From contig JAVSGI010000005.1 of NCBI GenBank assembly GCA_032334235.1, positions 2,108,001 to 2,172,000 on the forward strand: 64,000 bases of DNA, in the 5' to 3' direction. How positions within the stretch are numbered: the first letter of the stretch is position 1; each line of letters begins with the position of its first letter. The position numbers and the translations under genes are program-made. Below are positions 62,661-64,000 of the stretch, in pieces. Under the pieces are notes generated by a model. The model did not search any database and was not told where the DNA came from. It saw only the letters and a list, made by a program, of their open reading frames with translations. The DNA comes from Paracoccaceae bacterium Fryx2. Lineage in GTDB: Bacteria > Pseudomonadota > Alphaproteobacteria > Rhodobacterales > Rhodobacteraceae.

Positions 62661-64000
62661 ATGCCCTATCATGCCCCCGTCGCGGATTTCCGGTTTCTGT
62701 TCGATCATGTCGTGGGGCTTGACCGGGTGGCGGCGACCGGACGGTTTGCCGAGGCCACGCCCGAGATGGTCGAGGCGATTCTGGGCGAGGCCGGGAAGCT
62801 GTGCGAAAACGTGCTGGCCCCGTTGCAGCGGGTGGGCGACCAGCATCCGGCGCGGCTGGAAAACGGCGTGGTGCGGACCCCGCCGGGGTTTGCCGAGGGT
62901 TACCGCGCGATTGTCGAGGGCGGCTGGGTGGCGGTGGCCGCCGACCCTGCGCAGGGCGGCATGGGCCTGCCGATGGCCGTGACCACGGCGGTGAACGAGA
63001 TGATGGCCTCGGCCTGCCTTGCCTTGCAGTTGAACCCGCTGATGACGCAGGGGCAGATCGAGGCGCTGGAGCATCATGCCTCGGATGGGCTGAAGGCGAT
63101 CTACATCCCGAAGCTGGTGTCGGGCGAATGGTGCGGCACGATGAACCTGACCGAGCCGCAGGCGGGCAGCGATGTCGGCGCGCTCCGCACCCGGGCTGAC
63201 CCCAACGGCGACGGCAGCCATGCCATCACCGGGCAGAAGGTCTACATCACCTGGGCCGACAACGATTTCACCGCCAATGTCTGCCACCTGGTGCTGGCGC
63301 GCCTGCCCGATGCGCCTGAGGGCACGCGGGGGATCAGCCTGTTCATGGTGCCGAAGTTCATTCCCGATGCGCAGGGCAACCCGGGCCTGCGCAACTCGCT
63401 GAGCGTGGTCAGTCTGGAGCACAAGCTGGGCCTGCACGGCAGCCCGACCGCGGTGATGCAGTATGACGGTGCGACGGGCTGGCTGGTGGGGGCGCCGCAC
63501 AAGGGCATGGCAGCGATGTTCACCATGATGAACAATGCGCGCCTCGGGGTGGGGGTGCAGGGCATCGGCGTGGCCGAGGCGGCGACGCAGCTTGCGCTGG
63601 CCCATGCGCTGGAGCGGCGGCAGGGGGCGACCCCGGTCGAGGGCGGCGGGACGATCATCGACCATGCCGACGTGCGCCGGATGCTGGCGGTGATGAAGGC
63701 CGAGACCTTCAGCGCGCGCGCCATCGCACTGGCCTGCGCCGTGGCGATCGACATGGGCCGCGCCACCGGGGCGGCCGACTGGCTCGCGCGCGCCGCGCTG
63801 CTGACGCCGATTGCCAAGGCTTACGGCACCGACATGGGGATCGAGGTCGCGGGCCTCGGGGTGCAGGTCCACGGCGGCATGGGGTTCATCGAGCAGACCG
63901 GGGCGGCGCAGTTCCTGCGCGATGTGCGGGTGACGGCGATCTACGAGGGCACCAACGGCATTCAGGCGATGGATCTGGTGGGGCGCAAGATGATGGATGG
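62661..64000 (+). CDS. Acyl-CoA dehydrogenase, DmdC-like, cut by the window end
   Basis: The first 446 residues of an acyl-CoA dehydrogenase of about 590 run off the window. MPYHAPVADFRFLFDHVVGLDRVA is the N-terminal extension of the DmdC/AcdA long subfamily. Later motifs are CGTMNLTEPQAGSDVGALRT (FAD/substrate loop), YITWADND, EHKLGLHGSPTAVMQYD and VQVHGGMGFIEQTGAAQFLRDVRVTAIYEGTNGIQAMDLVGRK, containing the catalytic Glu (YEGTN). DmdC oxidises methylmercaptopropionyl-CoA in DMSP breakdown; a general fatty acyl-CoA role is also possible. Confidence 0.88.
   Translation, partial: MPYHAPVADFRFLFDHVVGLDRVAATGRFAEATPEMVEAILGEAGKLCENVLAPLQRVGDQHPARLENGVVRTPPGFAEGYRAIVEGGWVAVAADPAQGGMGLPMAVTTAVNEMMASACLALQLNPLMTQGQIEALEHHASDGLKAIYIPKLVSGEWCGTMNLTEPQAGSDVGALRTRADPNGDGSHAITGQKVYITWADNDFTANVCHLVLARLPDAPEGTRGISLFMVPKFIPDAQGNPGLRNSLSVVSLEHKLGLHGSPTAVMQYDGATGWLVGAPHKGMAAMFTMMNNARLGVGVQGIGVAEAATQLALAHALERRQGATPVEGGGTIIDHADVRRMLAVMKAETFSARAIALACAVAIDMGRATGAADWLARAALLTPIAKAYGTDMGIEVAGLGVQVHGGMGFIEQTGAAQFLRDVRVTAIYEGTNGIQAMDLVGRKMMD

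Overview
The window reads as chromosomal DNA of a high-G+C purple non-sulfur or aerobic anoxygenic phototroph of the Rhodobacter/Paracoccaceae group (Alphaproteobacteria). The evidence is an LH2 antenna operon (pucBAC), a complete ccoNOQP-ccoGHIS cytochrome cbb3 locus with FnrL and oxygen-independent HemN, alphaproteobacterial core genes (MipZ, TrcR/DUF1013, COQ9), and the ffh-rpsP-rimM-trmD-rplS translation cluster.

Layout. 1-6.2 kb: a degenerate Mu-like prophage segment (transposase fragment with a probable internal deletion, MuB-like ATPase, GemA, then major head protein, I-type protease/scaffold, a Mor-like activator and a small DNA-binding-like protein). The order is scrambled and most phage genes are missing. 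A tRNA-like fold sits in the 567-bp gap after gemA. 6.3-15 kb (minus strand): malonyl-CoA synthetase, MipZ, then a translation/SRP cluster (ffh, GNAT, chorismate mutase, rpsP, bluB, rimM, a membrane protein, trmD, rplS, rpmE). 15.2-17 kb: a LysR regulator and an EamA exporter. 17-19.2 kb: pucBAC, with two tandem PpsR/CrtJ-type sites upstream and a 15-bp-stem hairpin between pucA and pucC. 20.2-32.3 kb: an unknown two-helix membrane protein, the cco locus, a universal stress protein, fnrL and hemN, with three clear FNR boxes. 32.3-39.4 kb: a yejABEF-type peptide ABC importer, translationally coupled to a glycosyltransferase. 39.5-48.7 kb: a membrane-anchored cytochrome c, pheA, an SRPBCC protein, nudC, a CpdB-like phosphoesterase, SRP RNA, rsgA, dnaX, ybaB and recR. 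48.8-54 kb: a seven-copy 11-bp tandem array and two near-identical directly repeated IS903-group insertion sequences that bracket trcR, an RNase T2 and two unknown genes. 54-64 kb: quinone oxidoreductase, COQ9, rpsU, psd-pssA, an Lrp regulator divergent from alanine dehydrogenase, an MsrQ-like haem protein, mscL, a GST, a threonylcarbamoyl-AMP synthase, and a DmdC-like acyl-CoA dehydrogenase that runs off the window.

How it fits together. The 17-32 kb block is an oxygen-control island. FnrL (an Fe-S sensor) has FNR boxes at its own promoter region shared with hemN and at the shared ccoN/usp intergenic region, while tandem PpsR-type sites precede puc. Pigment synthesis (HemN), antenna (LH2) and the high-affinity terminal oxidase (cbb3) are therefore next to one another. 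The LH2 alpha subunit has Phe at position 44, where B850-type LH2 normally has an H-bonding Tyr, which predicts a blue-shifted B850 band. Other points of interest are a Cys-rich tail on CcoQ, a long palindromic repeat family sharing the core AAATATCCCCGCCGGAGG, and the IS-bracketed rearranged segment. I found no CRISPR array and no credible new defence system.
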